Positions 43,983-58,073 of a DNA stretch of 64,000 bases are shown here, one piece after another; position 1 is the first letter of the stretch, and every line of letters starts with the position of its first letter. The notes under the pieces are model-generated. The model saw only the letters and a program-made list of their open reading frames with translations, made no database searches and had not been told where the DNA came from. Made by a program: the position numbers and the translations under genes. Origin of the DNA: Chrysomallon squamiferum (lineage: Eukaryota > Mollusca > Gastropoda > Neomphalida > Peltospiridae); the NCBI GenBank assembly GCA_012295275.1, contig CM022669.1, positions 2,519,640 to 2,583,639 on the forward strand, in the 5' to 3' direction.

Positions 43983-44996
43983 GCTTACTGTATTTGGGCA
44001 CATTTTAAATGAATTTTATCACATGATAAATTCATAAATGTGTTAACCTGTGTTACAGATTTGTGGATTTATGAAAAATAATTGAAGAACTCATTTCATG
44101 ATTTCAGACATTCTCATGCATTCTTACTTTTCCCTAAATGCAGTACACAGTAGCGAATTCTCTGTTAAATAGCATGTCATTGCCAGTGCTTTGAAACTGA
44201 GAAAATAATAAATCAAATTAGACATAAACCAGTTGGCTGTTGAGAATGTTTAGCATGCTTAGAACAAAAAAAAAAAAAAAAATTGTGCATCATATAACTA
44301 TAGATATTTGAAAAAACAAATACCGTGATGATGAAGGTGATATTTAGCAATAGTAGTAGTAATAATAAATTGTAATAATAATTCAAATAAAACAAATACT
44401 AATAATAATACTGACAGTATTAAATAATAGGAAAATACTAAGTAATACTAGTAATAATAATAGTTGTAGCAGCAGCAGTAGTAGTAAATTAAACTTAATA
44501 TAATCATTTGATTTCTCTGTAATGCTTGAATTGCATTAATAACAGAAAAAACAAAATTCACAGATTAATAATAAAAATATTACAGTCTGCACATCCAAAA
44601 TGTGCATGTACTTATAAAGTAAAATGAACCTAAGTTGTTTCACAAATATTAAATTATAATAACTCTGTACATAGTAAAATATTTGTTTTACAATATATTC
44701 ATCAGTGTTTATTGATCACTGTTAAATAAATCTGCATAGATCAAACAAAAACTGATAAAATTGCAGGTTTCATATTTAAAATGTTTTTTTAGCTACATTC
44801 TGAATATAAAAAACTTGAAGTGTGTATGTATAGAGTAGCAGCCTATAGATTTCTGAACTTTGATGGAGTACATAGTAACATAAACAGAACTGTGTTTGTA
44901 TTTATACACATGTATTATGTGAAAAGAATTGAAGGTGTAACATGTCATGCATACATATCGTCTCTGAACCATTTGACACTGCTTGGTGCAGTATGG

Positions 44997-44998
<2 letters not shown>

Positions 44999-45089
<91 letters not shown>
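44999..45089. repeat. (GT)n followed by (GA)n compound microsatellite
   Basis: About 26 GT units abut about 20 GA units without a spacer. Alternating GT can form Z-DNA and the adjoining homopurine tract can form triplex DNA; this is known of such sequences in general. Confidence 0.92.
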
Positions 45090-45093
<4 letters not shown>

Positions 45094-48000
45094 AAAATCT
45101 GGAAAACACAAATTAACATTTAAAATTTTACAAATTACAGATGGTTAAAAAAATAATAATTTAATGTTTCCTGAAGTCAAACATTTGTGTGTTTAATGAA
45201 ATAATGATCAAACATTCCTTTCATTTATTTATTATCTTTTTTTTGTCAAATAAAAATGAAAACACAATTTGAAGAAAAAGACCTGCTATAGTGTTATTCT
45301 GCTCGTATTGCACACGTGTGATAAGCTGAACAGCTTGTGAGTAAAAATCATGAAAACATTCTTTGTATTGTTGTCTCAGCTGCCATCCAAATCGATTATT
45401 TTCTGCTTCACAGTCCTTTCATCTGTTAATTTTTATTCTTGATAGATTTATTTCTCACTGTACTGCACAATATTTTCAAAATCAGAGACCCACTTTGAAC
45501 TTGAAGCATACTTAGTTATTTACTGAGATTGTCATTGTCAGCCAGAGAGAAGGATCTCCCTTTACTGGGAATGTCTGGTCAAATAAACATTATCTTGGAT
45601 AATTTTACACACTGATGCATTTAAGTCTATACATGTTGTGTGTCTGTTTGGGTGGGGAGAGTTCATTAAATTTTGTTTTTGTTTTGTTATGGTGTTGGTT
45701 TTGTTTTTGATTAGGTTTTGGAGGGGTAGTATTTATGAGTTTGTTTATTTTTTGTTTTCATAGTTAAATTTGATTTTCTTGGTTTTACATAATTATATTT
45801 TCACTTACATTACCTAATGTTATATATCATTTACATTGTTTTTCTTGTTTTTTTCAAAATGATTTTATTTTTAACATTAAAAAATATTGGGGAATAAAAC
45901 ATTTCACATTAAGTATTTAAATCAATATTTTGATTACCTCTCTGACTATCTAACTTTGTTTACTCCCATTGTAAATAAACAAGAGTCAAGAACAAAGGTT
46001 AGTGTTTACAGTATACATTTCTGTTACTCTATAAGCAGTTGGTGGAGATGTCAGCAAAATTACTTTTTTCAAGAACTGACTAGAAGTGTTTGGGTTTCTT
46101 TGGGTAACGCCTGGTCTTGTTGATAAGAACATAAACAGGCAGACCATTCATGCATGGCAGTAATGCCAGGCTTATTTTGCTGACCCTAGATTTGGCGTGA
46201 TTTAATGTTTCAGTAATATTTGTAGTGTAAATAACCAAATCTTTGCATTTTCAAGGAGAATAAGCTAACCACTTTGATGGAAAAATCTTGGTGTAGGCAA
46301 CAAACATTTCCATCATAAAAATTAATATTTAAAAAAAAAGCCAATAAAAAACAACAACAAAATGAAAACACTACAAATATTGTCATTTTTTATTATCTGA
46401 TATATTTTTATTTGTTTATATTAATTATACAGGAAAAAAAGATACTGGCATAAAAAAAAAATGACTAAGTTGTATATATTAAATTATATTAATTTTATAA
46501 AAAATATAATTTTGTCAAAACTGGTAAAGTACAAGGTAATTTAAAAAAAAATAATGTCACATATATAATGTTTAAAAAATTTTATAAAATATTTTTGTAA
46601 TTAGTTGGATTATAGTTATAATACTCTTCTGTATAAATGCAATAAATTCCTTAATCAAAAAAGTCTGAATACCTTAAACATTAACAAGAAAACAGTTTTA
46701 AAGATCTAATGAAATATTTGAATTGAGTTTATATAAAATATTTCAAACATATTTTTCTTTATTTTGTTTAGGTTTAGATTGAATAAAGAATTCATACTTG
46801 AACTGTTTGTAAATTTTGTTTTATTTATTTGTAAATGTTTTTATTAATAACACTGGATGTTAACTATTACTGTGCAAGTCTGTTGTACATGTGAACCAGA
46901 CTATGACCCTTCTTCATTAGCTGGCTGTCACGTGCAAACTAAGACACATACTAACTTTAGGCTGGTTAATACTTAGAATACTGAACAGTAATATATTTTA
47001 CAAGTGGATATTTAACAATAATACTGTCACCAGTGTGCTTAATAATTAAGATATTTAACTGTAATATAAAACTATCTTAATGGTGATCAGTGTCCATATA
47101 TATCCATATATCTAACTTAGTTAACATAGTAATATTGTCAGTAGGCCGATAATCTTAATGTATTTAATAATATCACCAGGCTGATTAATACTCAAAATAT
47201 TCTAATTTTCACTACACTCCCTCAAGGCTATGTATGTTAAATATACACATATTTAACATATTTGTTAATTCTAATGTATGTAATAGTAATTCCCATACTC
47301 GTATATTATTGAAGTAAAATAAATAGTTGTGTAAATTCCTGTATTTTTAGCATTTATAAATCATGAGTACGGGCTGGAGCTCAGTGAATCAGAGTTATAG
47401 TATGAAGTGAGAATAGATACAGGATCAATTCTCCACAGTGATCTCTTTGAGCTAATGCCAATTCCAGCTTGACTTCAGTTAGTTTCCATAGGCCATGTTA
47501 TGTACTTTCATCAGCATTTTTGTGTGTTTATTAAAAAAAAAAATAAAAAAAAAAATTAAAAAAATTGCTGATAATTGAAAAAATTAAACTCCTGTGATGT
47601 AGTTTATTTCTTCTCATGTCATCATATAGAAAACTGTTATTTTAAACTAGTGAATCAGAGATGTCATTAAATATTAACAAATGCATTCAGATTAATCACC
47701 ACTTAATAGTTTGGATTCTTGGATTCTTGGATTTTAACTGAGAACCAAGAAACAAACTCAAAGAAGATATTAATCAAGGCAATGTTTACACTAACATGGG
47801 CTGATGAAAACAAAAATATATTTCTCTTTGCTGTCTAGTAACACCAGAATCATTATTAAAAACACCTTTAACATTTTGCTATTTATAATTAAAATGTTTA
47901 AATGATGACAGTATGATGAATGAATGTTGAATAGAAAATTTGTTGGGGTTCTGTATAAAAAAGACTTGTAATGACAGGAATGACTCAGTCTTACCTTAGT

Positions 48001-51000
48001 GGTGTAATAATGCATTTGTTGTTTATTAGTACCATCTGCTGTCTATGTAATACACATGTGCAGTGATTTGTCAAATAAATAAATGATCACAATAATATAA
48101 TATGCCTGATATTTGTACTAAAACTGATTTATCTCAGTAATATAATAACTGTTTACAGTAATATCTTTGAAAAACAGTTGGTATTGTGTAAAACATATTC
48201 ATGCATATAATTTTATTTCACTGTTAAATGATGAATAAACACACATACTCTATTTATTTATTGTGCATATAGCTTCAGAGGTTGACTGGATTAAATCTGA
48301 TTGGTTGTACAGATTGTCAGAAGAGTTTTCAGTTTATTTTTTTTTTTTTTTTTTTTAAGATATATATATAAATGCAAAATTCAATATCACTGATCAAATT
48401 TCTGTTTATTGATAACAATCTTTATAGAAGAATAGAAGAAATTTATTTTAGTGTGTATATGTATTTCGTGTGTACTTAATCAAATAGTACATTTTAATTA
48501 TAAATGTAATTATATTCCAAAATAAAATCTAAATGCATGCAGAAATATTTTCTATTTCACTGTTTTCCTAAAATGTGGTATAAACTAATTTTTTAATTTA
48601 TTTATTTCATGTTAATGATTTGAAAGAAAAACATGATTTTTAACATGAAATTAATGTAGTAATTATGTTCTGCTTTATGACAAGCAACTTCAGTGTTTCT
48701 TTTGAAAAACTTTTATCTCTGTATGATAATATTGTCTACACTGTTACAGTACAGAAATAAATAAGTCCACTATATGAATTCACATATATTTAATGTTTTT
48801 AGTTAATTTGAAATTATTGTTAAATGTGCACTGGTAACATTGCAGATGGATACAGTTGTAAGTGGCTTACAGCAATGGCTTTATAAATTTAATATTAAAA
48901 TCATTAAAAAGTGAAAACTTGAAATATTAACATTAATAATAAGACAGTTTTCCTTCGAGAAATAATGTTGTAAAACCCTCTATAAAATCACCTGAGTCCA
49001 GAAAAAGGTCAGGATTTTATTAATTCATAAGGGAGAGATAATCCATAATTCCCTGTAAGTCATTAGTTACTCTCTGCATATAGTAATTGGGTTTAGGAGT
49101 TTACAAAGAGAGAGCCAAACTGCAAAGATGATCATTATTTTAATAACTGACAGCTGACTTCAGAAATCTGCTTTAAGAACCTGACAACACTGAACTGACT
49201 TGAGACTTACACTTTGTTGAATTGGTATATGGAATGCAGGATTTAGAGAACCCTCACAAAATGTAGATTTGGGAATGAGGAAATTTGTCCATGACCTTTT
49301 TTATTTTACTATCTGATCCTTTTTTATTATTATAAAGATTTCTGGTAACTGTAACTAAAGAACATAGGGATGTAGCAATTTATTGAGGTGTTTTTTATTT
49401 TATTTATAAAACTAACATATCCCTTTGTAGGTTCTTGTCTAAATATTTCAGTTGAGCAGCTTTCACACTCATTTATTATCATATGAAAAGAAAACCATGG
49501 ATATAATAATGTACATAAATATTATAATTTTTTTATTTTTTAAAAGACTGGTGTAGATTGCTAATGTATCTAGTAACATTGGTGCAAGGCCAAATTAAGC
49601 TATAAAATTCAATATGGTGTGTTCAAACATAGTCACTATTCCCTGTTGACAATAAAGAAATGTTTTATTTTTGACTCTGCTGTTCATTCATTGTAAATAA
49701 GAATGCTATGAACTATAGTCAAGGGTCACTGACTATTAAAGTGTACCTTGTGTGGGATAAATAAATAGTCTAAATATATTTGTAATTTTTCCAAGTTATC
49801 TTTTATTTAGTTTTTGCATCCAGTTTTGATAATAATGAAGTATAACAGAAGAATATATTTAAAAACTTGGCACTGCCATTTATTTATTTATTTATTATTT
49901 TAAAACACAGAATAGATAGTTTGATCAGATCCCTTCTCGTGTTGGTAGAAGAAGTGCAGCTCCCAGGCTGGCCTGTGTGGTGTGACATGTCTTGTAACAG
50001 TGCTGCTCCACTCTCGTAATGTGATCACAGATGAAATAAAGTAAATTTTTAGGTATACGATTGTTTTAGATGATTCATTCATACAAACACATACTAATAA
50101 ACTCCTAATTGAAGAGATGTATGCCCTGATCTGTATCTACTGATCTGTATCTATTGCTGGTTATTCTTTTTATTATTCTTTTTTTTTTCACCCCATACAA
50201 ATATAATTAATTAACTGATGTAATTAATTTTCATTGATTGATCAAAATATCAATTATTAATAACTAATGGATAGTGTTTTATTATGATTGCCTGGGTGTG
50301 TATTTTGAAAAAATGAAAATTGGCCAGTTCAGGGGCAGGCTAATGAAACAATTGTCAATATTTTATCTCAGGTTGGCAGAGTAACAGATGGGTTGTCAGC
50401 TTGATTTTGTTTTATCAATAAGAGTAAAAAAAAAAAAAATATTAAGCAGACAGAAAGGAACATTTGTTTAGAAATGTTTTTTAAGTTACTATTATTATTT
50501 TCTTTTATATCATTTTTATTTTTTTATTTTTTTTATTTTTTTTGTGTGTGTGTATATACAGAAATGAAGGAAGAAGTAAGAGGGAACATAAAATTAGTGT
50601 TTCATTATTATTTGTATTACATAAAATAAAGAAATAATAATATTTAAGACACACTATTGTGTTTTTAAAATATTTATACCACTATTTCTTCTTTAACAGC
50701 AGTTAAGATTTTTTTTTGTCCTAAATTGTTGGTACTTTGATAATACACAGTCCAGTTTGTTGCTGTTTTAATAAATGCAAAAATACAAATACCAGCTTTC
50801 ATCCGCCTCTCCTCCGCCTCTCCTCACATACACCTGGTCATGTTTTTCATGAAAGTAACAGTTGTGTTTATAGCTGAGGCACATTTATAATCAGAGTGTT
50901 TGGTTTTCATATTGATTCAGTGAAAAAAGCCTGTTTATTACTGAAACAGATTTAAGTTAAATTCCACTTTCTCACATTTCCCATGCTTGAGTAAACAACA

Positions 51001-51111
51001 GAAAAATTATTAATAATATCTTAGTAATAATACATACAATAGTTGAAATATATTGTGATTATTATTATTATTATTATTACTGTTATTATTTAAAATACTT
51101 GGACACACATA

Positions 51112-51264
51112 TATGCACACACACACACACATATGCACACACAAACACACACACAAATACACACACACATAACAAATCCACACACACACATAACAAATCA
51201 AGGTATACACATACAAATACACAAATACACTCACATAGCACACACACACACATACATCTAATAA
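51112..51264. repeat. CA-rich imperfect microsatellite
   Basis: Interrupted ACAC runs with AT-rich insertions, just upstream of the internal 5' UTR exon at 51531. Confidence 0.85.
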
Positions 51265-51530
51265 AAAGACATGCTCACAGATACACACATTCACTTGAAT
51301 GTACAGATGAGCAGTCACAACCAACATACAAAAGCATCATGAAATTTCAACTCCTCAGGGTTTCTGCTGTGTCATTAACTTTGGCTGATCAACAGGAAAC
51401 ACTTCAAAGATGTGTTCCATACCTTCTGTTCACTGCGTCTGCTCACTGGCTCAGTGTGAGCAGACTGCCTGCAGCTTCAGTGACTTCATTCATTTATAGC
51501 TTAACCAATGTTTCTTTTTGCTCATTTCAG

Positions 51531-51623
51531 ACTGAACTGTCCCACTGTGAAGCGAGACTGTTTGATGGGAGATGATCCAGAATTGAGGTGTTAGCTGTAA
51601 CCATTGTTGTTTCAAAAATACAA
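51531..51623 (+). other. Internal 5' leader exon of the TNFAIP8-like gene, carrying the A of the start codon
   Basis: Bounded by a good acceptor (GCTCATTTCAG, ending 51530) and a strong donor (AATACAA/GTAAGTAG). Joining its last base (A51623) to the next exon (TGGCAGAACC) makes ACAATGG, a near-ideal initiation context. It has two upstream short frames: ATG at 51565 (nine codons) and ATG at 51572 (four codons), both closed before the donor. Confidence 0.6.
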
Positions 51624-53963
51624 GTAAGTAGAGTTGTTTTTTTTGTAACTGTTACTTTGATGTTATTGTAACTATTTGAAGTATGATACACTTACCTTCA
51701 CTATTATTATACAGCAGTAATTTTTACAGATACACAAGTTCCATCACAGAGTTATAGAAAGAAATATTGTAACTTAAACAGCAGTAAGTTATGTTTTTGT
51801 AGTACGCAGTAATGATCACTGTTACAGACGTTTCATAAGGTACAGTCACTGTTACATAAGTACTTTGCAGTTACAGTTACTACTGTCAAAGTACTATTAC
51901 AGTTACAGTTACTAATATAGAAGTTCTGTAACATTTGTGGTTACTAATATTGAAGTACTGTAACAGTTATAGAAACTAACCTGGAGGTGCTGTAACAGTT
52001 GTAGACACTAACATGGAAGTGCTGTAACAGTTGTAGACACTAACATGGAAGTACTGTAACTGCTGTAACAGTTGTAGACACTAACATGGAAGTACTGTAA
52101 CTGCTGTAACAGTTGTAGACACTAACATGGAAGTGCTGTAACAGTTGTAGACACTAACATGGAAGTACTGTAACAGTTGTAGACACTAACATGGAAGTAC
52201 TGTAACAGTTGTAGACACTAACATGGAAGTACTGTAACAGTTGTAGACACTAACATGGAAGTACTGTAACAGTTGTAGACACTAACATGGAAGTGCTGTA
52301 ACAGTTTCGGTCACTGATGTGAAAATTTTAACAGTTATGGTCACTAAATAGAGTACAGTAGCCATGCTGGAAATATTGCCAAAGTTTTGGGGTTTTTTTT
52401 TTGTTTTCTAGTGAAGATAATTATATTCAAACAAAATAAGTGCTGTGAATAAACATACCTTCAAGATAAAATAACATTAAATGGCTGAGAAGAATAATAA
52501 TTAATAACAGCATTAATAACAAAACAATAACAACAGTAATAATAACAGTGTTAATAGGAAACAATAATAGTAGTAGTAATAAAAAACAAACCCATAAATA
52601 TCAACAACAGCAATAACAACAGAAAAACCATCACCAATAATAGATGTTTAAATGAAGTGCTGTGCAGTTCTGACTTGATTAATGCACATTTGTGCAGTGT
52701 CTCATGCCTCAGTGACATTTTGCTGATAAAAATGATCTACAGCTGCTGAAACAGCAAAATAAATTTGGGCTAATTCTAGAACTGACTTTGATGCTGACTT
52801 CTTGTGTACTGTTTCCTTTACATTGTTTTTTATTATCCAGTTCCAGCCCGTGCCCATGCTTTTTCTTTTCATTTTTAATCAACATTCACCTTCCAGCCAG
52901 TATTGAGTCTGTTTGTTTTAATACCCTAAGAAGTATGACACACTAAGAGTATTATTTTTAAAAAACACCTCTTTCTTCTTTCTAATAAATATGTTGACTC
53001 TAAAACACCTTCTGTCAATAGATTCAGTCTGCCCTTGAGCATTAATGTTTTAATTATGTAGGGACATCTAACAATTAATTTTGATCATGTGAGATAATGT
53101 TAATAACTGATTATCAGATACAGAGGATTCCGACCATCTGTGACCAAGTAATTTATTGTTTTTCATGGAGAATTGTTATTATATATATATATCAAATAAT
53201 CATTTTTTAAAAGTTATCCAAGTTTTGGGATTTAATATAAAATACATTAATAGTTTATTAACTTACTGTTTACATAGTGAGGATCACACACACACACACC
53301 TTAGGTAGAAAGTTAGATACACAGACAGACGTACAGAATTTAATATTGTGAATATGTTAATTTCAGTATTTGTTTATTTATCTATCCACAGTGGCAGAAC
53401 CAGGGTCAGGTTTTGATTCCAGAGGTCTTGGGCTTCGAGCCCAGAAAAAACTGCTTGGAAAGATGTCCAGTAAAACAATGGCAAAACATTTCATTGATGA
53501 CACAACTGGACGAGTGCTAGACAACACATACCGAATAATTAAAGAATACCTGACGTCAAAGAAGGAAGCAGAAAAAATTATCAAATACGTAATTAAGACT
53601 GTGGTGAAAGTGGGAATATTGTACCGCAACGACCAGTTCAACACAGAGGAACTAAAGATTGTTGAGGATTTTAAGCAGAAGTTTCACTCCCTGGCAATGA
53701 CAGTGATAAGTTTCCATGAGGTGGATTTCACTTTCGATCGCACATTCTTGTGTAAAACTCTAGAGGAATGTCGAGCCATGCTTCAGAATCTAATATCTCG
53801 ACATCTGACAGAAAAATCAAAGTCTCGAGTGGACATAGTGTTTAAATTCTTCGCAAATCCTGATTTTATGGACTCAGTTTTTCAGTCAGAGAGCAAGTAT
53901 AAAACGACATTTGATCTTATTGTTCAAGACATGCATAAAATGATTGATGAGGGAAATCTCTGA
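51623..53963 (+). CDS. TNFAIP8-like (TIPE family) protein with an intron inside its start codon
   Basis: TIPE proteins carry phosphoinositides or other lipids in a helical-bundle cavity and modulate inflammation, cell death and migration. Coding sequence: A51623 plus 53392-53963, 190 aa (human members 184-198 aa). The sequence opens MAEPGSGFDSRGLGLRAQ and then has the family block QKKLLGKM. Further matches are FIDDTTGRVLDNTYR, EAEKIIKYVIKTVVKVGILY, FHEVDFTFDRTFLC, ISRHLTEKSKSRVD and a C-terminal MHKMIDEGNL. All 189 codons after the Met lie in one exon, as in vertebrate homologues. If the 51531 exon were skipped, initiation could fall on Met25 (GKMSSK), losing the first helix segment. Which vertebrate paralogue it matches (TNFAIP8 or L1-L3) cannot be settled here. 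Confidence 0.92.
51925..52346. repeat. 32-bp minisatellite in the intron that splits the TNFAIP8 start codon
   Basis: About 13 tandem copies of a unit like CTGTAACAGTTGTAGACACT plus AACATGGAAGTA. Unit starts are spaced 32 bp (for example 52139, 52171, 52203, 52235, 52267, 52299). Two units are 41 bp because CTGTAACTG is inserted (starts 52025 and 52066). The central copies are nearly identical, while the outer ones decay and grade into related ACAGTTACAGT sequence from about 51830, the pattern expected when unequal exchange keeps the middle homogeneous. Confidence 0.92.
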
Positions 53964-54552
53964 TGTACAGTTCTAGATCTATGCAGCAGTATTGAAATGT
54001 ATTTAAAGTTGTACAGAACAGTCCTTTTACATTGTACTTTCACATGATTTTACACTAATACACTATAATGTGTTAGTGTGCATTTCACATTTTACATTAT
54101 ACTTTCAGGCCTGCATTACACTGCAAATCAGTGTATTTCCACATTTACATTGTGTTGCAGTTTATTTCATCAATTTTAGGTTTTTGTAATAATATGCTGT
54201 AACAGTGTATTTCACTATTTTACATTGTACTTTGTTCTGTTTTATATTGTAATACAGTTTATTTCATCTTATTTTACACTGTATTACTGCATATTTTGGA
54301 CATCCCTTTAAATTCATTGTGTTACTGATAAAGTAGCACATTGTTCACCAATATGAAGGATGTTACTTATTACTTTCAGATGATGAGAGTCAGTTAAGTA
54401 TCATGTGATCCTTGCTCATTAGGATGCTTAATTTGTATTTAATGTGACACTAACAGAGATGGGGACAGTTTGAAAAGGTCATCACTACTAAGCAACTTAC
54501 AAGTCATCAAATATAAAATAGTTCTGTTTTTCACACATTTACTTATTATTAC

Positions 54553-54589
<37 letters not shown>

Positions 54590-57083
54590 AAAACAAAATT
54601 CGTATATGAAACCTATAACTTGCATTAAAGATATTAACTAAAATATGGGTATTGCTAGCCTGTATGTAGTAAATGCTTTCAGTAGAACACCATACCCAAC
54701 ATCAGTCAGTCCTGTTTTCTAGAAATTACACAGATGTATATGCAGCATGACAAGAAGGTCTAACAGATGTGTGCAATAAATGTTTTCTGATAGAAAATAC
54801 CAAATAAATGTATTCATTTTAATAAATATTTATTACTATATGTAGTAGTAGATATCCATCAAAATCAGAAACTTATAAAAAAAAATAGCATTAGTAAATT
54901 ACTGTGTGCGGGGTATCTTTCACTGGTTCTGTGTTGCATTCATATTGTTTATTTATTTTTATTTGTTTATTTGACTGACGAGCAGTTATCTTCCTACCCT
55001 GGTAATTCTGTATAGTATTCTAGTGTTGTTAGCATGGTTCATTGTCCAGGTAGCCTCAGATGATATAATATGCCAGGTAATAATTCTGTGATGTGGGTTT
55101 ATTAAAAGCTGTTTTTAATAATGTTCAAGAATTGTTTACCTTCCAACCAGTATTCTTGTTTTTTTAATTTTCTATCATGATGACATTTATGATCTCCCCC
55201 TCTGTCTAGTCCACTGAAAGCATGGAAGAATTATGAGTACCTAGCAAGGATTTAGTAGATTATAAAATTATTGTACATTGTGGAACATGGCAAAGCTAAA
55301 TATCAGATACTGGTTTTCATATAAATTATTACTTTTATTTATTTATTTTCACTACTGCTGCTGCTACTGTTACCAGAACCACTACTGCTACAACTACTTC
55401 TACTGCTATTGTCATTATCATTAAAACATTCTGAAAGGTTCTTTATTTTACATTCTTGTGTATTTGTTTATTTTGTTAGACTATTTTGTGTAGTTCCATT
55501 ACTCAATAATGTTATCTATTTAATTAAACAAAATATGCCAAAAATCACTAAGATAAATCTGCAGACAGCTGTTAACTTAATTTGTATTGTTAACATTCAT
55601 TATGTGTTTACAGCTAAAGTCAATTCTTTCCTGTGCAATACACATTTTGTTTTTTGTTTGTTTTTAAAAATTCATTTCCACTTATTTTATTGTACTTTTT
55701 GAAATAGTGTTTGGAAATACTTTTTTGTACAACTAATGTTGAAGATGGACCAACATTTACAAAATCAATAATCATTGATACATTTTATTTATTTATTTAG
55801 TGTTATTATTTTTTGTTTTCTTCATATTCATTTATTTAAATTCATAGTTGTTTATGGGTTGTTTTGTATCTTCAACAAGAATATTTTTTATTGATAACAT
55901 AATCCTGTTAATTAAAATATTTCACTAGTGAATGATAATTTTTTATAACTGAAATACTTTTTCAGCTTCTTTTAAATATATTTGTTTAAAATCTAATTTA
56001 GATTTTATCAAAATAATGCAGTACATAAATTACTTTTTAATCTTTAAATCAGTTTCTTTTCATAATTGCAACATTCCAGATTAAATCCTATGCAAACAAA
56101 TCTTTTTTATATAATAATTTTTTTTTGTTCTTCAGCAACTGTTATGATAAATATGGTTATACATTTATCTATTACAAAATATTTTTACAAAATGGTGCTT
56201 ATTACTTGGTGTTTGTACAAATGTTTGAAATGTGTCTTAAATAGAATTAATCATAAATAAACCTATTTGTCAGAACATAGAAATTAGAGTTTTACTGAAA
56301 TGGTTTGCTAATATGTTTAATAAAAAAAGTGTTTATTTTTGATGCTTGATCTCTAACTTGGTGTATTTAGTCAACTTCATGTAACTTACTATTATTGCTT
56401 CATTTCTGTATGTGAAATGACACTGGTAGTCAGGAACTTAAAAGAAAATGTTTGGGAGTTGCATATGTTTTTTTTCTTTTTTATTAAAAAATAAATATAA
56501 TAAAGTAAGAATAAATGGAGACAAATGATATTTAACTTTTGTATTGAATTTTATTATTATTTATTGTCTCTTTTCACAAAATAAGTGTAATGTTGATAAA
56601 AGTGTTTTTAAACAGAACTTTAAAAAAAAAATACTAATTATAATAAACAACCGATTTTTATTTTTATTTTATGTTTGTATTTAATTCCTTAAATGTTGTT
56701 ACATTTTAATAATTCACAATAATTTAAGTGCTGTTTTATAAAATTTTGTTGATATTTATTTATGTACTTTAAGTGTGTTATTTGCCTAATAATTATTTGA
56801 TCTGATGAAAAAGAACAAAAAATAAATTAAGTAAAGATTGTAAATCAATTCAAATTAAAAAGATGTTTGCTAGAGTTGTCTCCCCTGAGACTGTTCTTAC
56901 TAGTAAAGCATTGAAATACTGAATGAAGTACAAGGATAAAGACTATTTGTTATAGGAATCCACCTACTCACTATTTAATGTTATTATTTGGCCACTGATG
57001 CTCCTAACTACTCTGATCAATTCTGCAAACATCCTGAACTTAGAACAACTCTTTCTTTGCAGTACATTTTGATAACCTTTTTC

Positions 57084-57123
<40 letters not shown>

Positions 57124-58073
57124 ACAGTTTACTACTTAACTTTTTGTAATATAAACATTTTATAGATGGTTTTTAGTCTGTAATGAACAAAAAGCAGTTA
57201 TCAATTTACACAAAGCAGTTATCAATTTACACAAAGTAGTTATAAGCTGCATTTGCAGATGTTTTACCCTAATAGAAGCTTTGATTTCAGTGTTAGAACG
57301 TTTCTCACTTTCCATAGATTAGATTTTGGTTTCATTTTTATAAACAATAAAAATTAAAATATAATTTACGTAATAAAATAAGATTTTTAATTGCATTCCT
57401 AATCTTATTTTTACTTCATACTTTGTAATGAGTTAAAATAATGAGACTTGAAGCCAGTACTGTCTAGGCTGTTGTTTTTATGTACTGACTACATTTTATA
57501 CTAAAAATTACAGAACAAAATAACTGCTCGTTTAATGAAATAGTACAGCTATATCAATTTGAACGTATAATTAATGTGAACTTCTGATTTATAGTGCCTT
57601 CCAACAAGACTCAAATTACTTACAGCATTATGTAAATTTTCTGAAATAAATATTTTGATTTTTCTTCTGTTTTTATTTCTATCTTGGAAACTAGATTTGA
57701 GTTACATTAGAAATGAATTGGCAATTAATGTCAACATTTTTAAATGAAAGCCAGTTTGAATGAAATTATATGGAATATATATATATATATTACTGGAAAT
57801 TTTAGAATCTTTTGCTTTTATCTTTTTAATAGGATAATGTAAACTTGCTTATGACCACAAAGTTTGAATTAACAAAATCATTTGAACACATTTCACTGAC
57901 TATTGTGATACACCATTTCAGAGAATCTTCCCTACAAAATCCCTAAATATTTATGAATTCTTACATAACTGGAAATAAAATGAAATTCAGAGAAACATTC
58001 TCTGAAACAAACCACTTAATGTTAGTTTATTGTGGTTAATAATCATTAACAAAACACACTGAAATATTTCCTT
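53964..58073. other. Probable TNFAIP8 3' UTR and intergenic AT-rich region
   Basis: No coding exon supported. It begins with an imperfect repeat of TTTTACATTGTACTTT-like phrases (about 54020-54260). It also holds an ATT microsatellite (54549-54588) and a T-tract (57088-57119). Several AATAAA hexamers occur (for example about 54776 and 54801), so the 3' end cannot be fixed. Confidence 0.45.
54549..54588. repeat. (ATT)n microsatellite
   Basis: About 13 ATT units in the region after the TNFAIP8 stop codon. Confidence 0.88.

Larger units (their letters stand above)
39542..51530. other. Long presumed first intron of the TNFAIP8-like gene
   Basis: About 12 kb, AT-rich and repeat-laden, with no supported coding exon on either strand. 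It includes GT or CA microsatellites at 41142-41174, 43934-43978, 44999-45090 (GT then GA) and 51112-51264. All the long cysteine/valine, threonine/histidine or arginine/glutamate frames here are translations of those repeats. A less AT-rich patch lies at 49917-50040 and another at about 51330-51530. Confidence 0.4.

Noticed and set aside
44793-45148. Several overlapping frames rich in CV, ER, SL or TH repeats
   Set aside because: Translations of the GT/GA microsatellite on both strands.
51099-51575. 158-codon plus-strand open frame
   Set aside because: The first half translates an ACAC repeat and the rest crosses the acceptor of the 51531 leader exon. There is no homology.
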